Assembly (NCBI RefSeq): GCF_043555835.1
Contig: NZ_JBIGHV010000003.1
Coordinates: 62,001 to 126,000 of the forward strand
Length of the DNA stretch: 64,000 nucleotides
Source of the DNA: Pelomonas parva
GTDB lineage: Bacteria; Pseudomonadota; Gammaproteobacteria; Burkholderiales; Burkholderiaceae_C
Reading direction: 5' to 3'
The first letter of the stretch is position 1. The number at the start of each line of letters is the position of its first letter. Shown here piece after piece: positions 63,343 through 64,000 of the stretch. Under the pieces are notes generated by a model, which saw nothing but the letters and a program-made list of their open reading frames with translations, had not been told where the DNA came from and did not search any database. A program made the position numbers and the translations under genes.

Positions 63343-64000
63343 CGCGTCGCTCCCTGCAGGCGCCGGCTGGCCCAGACCAACGCGGCGCCCAGGGCCAGCA
63401 GCCAGGCCGCCAGCACGCCCGCCATCGGGACGATGCGCTGCAGCGTGGCAGCGGCCGGCTCGGGCTGGAAGCGGAAGGCCGCCAGCCCGTGCCAGTGGTC
63501 CTTGCTGATGCGGCTCTCGCGGCTGTTGCGGTCGGTGGCCCAGCTCAGCTGCTGGGCCTGCAGGCGGTTGAGCGCCTGCACCATGGCGTAGCGGTGCTGC
63601 TCGGCCTGGTCCAGGAAGCGCTGGTAGCTGGGCAGGTCGGTACCCGCCGCGCCCATGGACAGGCGGCGCAGCGCGATGACCGGGCTCAGCGCCGAGAACA
63701 GCGCCACCTGCTGCAGCTGCGCCTGCTGGCGCGCGAAGCTCTCGCGGCCGTAGCGTTCGAACAGCGCGCTGGTCAGGCGCTCGCCCTCCATGCCCACCAG
63801 GCCCTTGTAGTTGACCGGCAGGTCTTCCACGCGCGAGACGCCATATTGCGCCAGCACCTGGCGGCGGAACTGGCTGAAGTGGGGGTTGTCGGGGTTGTGG
63901 CTGTCGCCCAGCGCGGCCAGGTCGCGCGCGACGGCGATGTCGGTCTCCAGGCGCGTGGGCAGCGGCCGGGCCGCCGTGGCCAGCTCAGGCGCCAAGCGCG
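63339..64000 (-). CDS. Second DUF3526-type ABC permease (partial, runs off window)
   Basis: The 220 C-terminal residues of a related permease; the start lies beyond the right edge. Visible are a long periplasmic segment (ETDIAVARDLAALGDSHNPD, QFRRQVLAQYGVSRVEDLPV, YQRFLDQAEQHRYAMVQALN) and a terminal transmembrane helix (IVPMAGVLAAWLLALGAALVWA). Same layout as the C-terminal half of the neighbouring permease, with which it overlaps by 4 bases (ATGA); they probably form a heterodimer. Confidence 0.78.
   Translation of the reverse strand, partial: RLAPELATAARPLPTRLETDIAVARDLAALGDSHNPDNPHFSQFRRQVLAQYGVSRVEDLPVNYKGLVGMEGERLTSALFERYGRESFARQQAQLQQVALFSALSPVIALRRLSMGAAGTDLPSYQRFLDQAEQHRYAMVQALNRLQAQQLSWATDRNSRESRISKDHWHGLAAFRFQPEPAAATLQRIVPMAGVLAAWLLALGAALVWASRRLQGATR

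Overview
The window is GC-rich, densely packed bacterial chromosome. The content suggests an aerobic betaproteobacterium of the Burkholderiales (Roseateles/Mitsuaria/Rubrivivax-like). Evidence is very high third-position GC, a COQ7-type ubiquinone hydroxylase, a PEP-CTERM exported protein, GGDEF proteins with large periplasmic propellers, a selenium pair mnmH-selD, a CueR/CopA/CopZ copper regulon and a PHA-depolymerase-type esterase. The taxon is inferred from gene content only. No rRNA, tRNA, CRISPR array, recombinase or transposase was seen.

Layout. 1-3.0 kb (minus strand): queC, lemA and a COQ7-family gene that runs off the left edge, plus an unrecognised gene. 3.1-7.2 kb: an exported protein, a DUF4139 protein and a hipBA toxin-antitoxin module. 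The hipBA module sits between two diverged copies of the last 64 bases of the DUF4139 gene. 7.2-12.6 kb (minus): ankyrin lipoprotein, pectinesterase, small unknown, proA, exported unknown and a UbiH-type hydroxylase. 12.9-26.3 kb (plus): PhoX phosphatase with a PEP-CTERM protein, an aldo/keto reductase, two tandem propeller-GGDEF diguanylate cyclases and a KAP-NTPase/FGE-fold fusion. 26.3-33.2 kb: hemerythrin, transketolase, an exported duplicated-domain protein, GAPDH, HPP membrane protein and a CPA2 antiporter. 33.3-35.7 kb: a Phd/PIN toxin-antitoxin pair overlapping a flavin-dependent halogenase.

36.1-37.9 kb is compositionally distinct (lower GC). It carries at least two integron gene cassettes with attC sites and no integrase, that is, a CALIN-like cluster. 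Two further cassette-like genes and a cruciform repeat follow. 38.2-49.7 kb returns to ordinary chromosome: SDR and GyrI-like pair, esterase/DUF2789, mnmH-selD, a membrane protein with a TPR protein, a LytS/LytTR two-component system, VOC protein, GH5 glycosidase and SulP transporter.

50.0-57.8 kb is a copper-handling region. It holds a TolC-type lipoprotein, a multicopper oxidase, a cupredoxin-CusF fusion, two small exported cysteine-rich proteins (one a 42-residue hexacysteine peptide), a DUF2946-like protein, cueR-copA and the divergent copZ. Two MerR-type 19-bp-spacer promoters lie between copA and copZ. 57.8-64 kb (minus): an exported double-WD40 caspase-like protease with an exported partner, then two DUF3526-type ABC permeases, the second cut by the window edge.

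The most novel-looking items are the integrase-less cassettes, the hipBA insertion at a gene 3' end, the KAP-FGE fusion, the hexacysteine peptide and the exported WD40-caspase pair.
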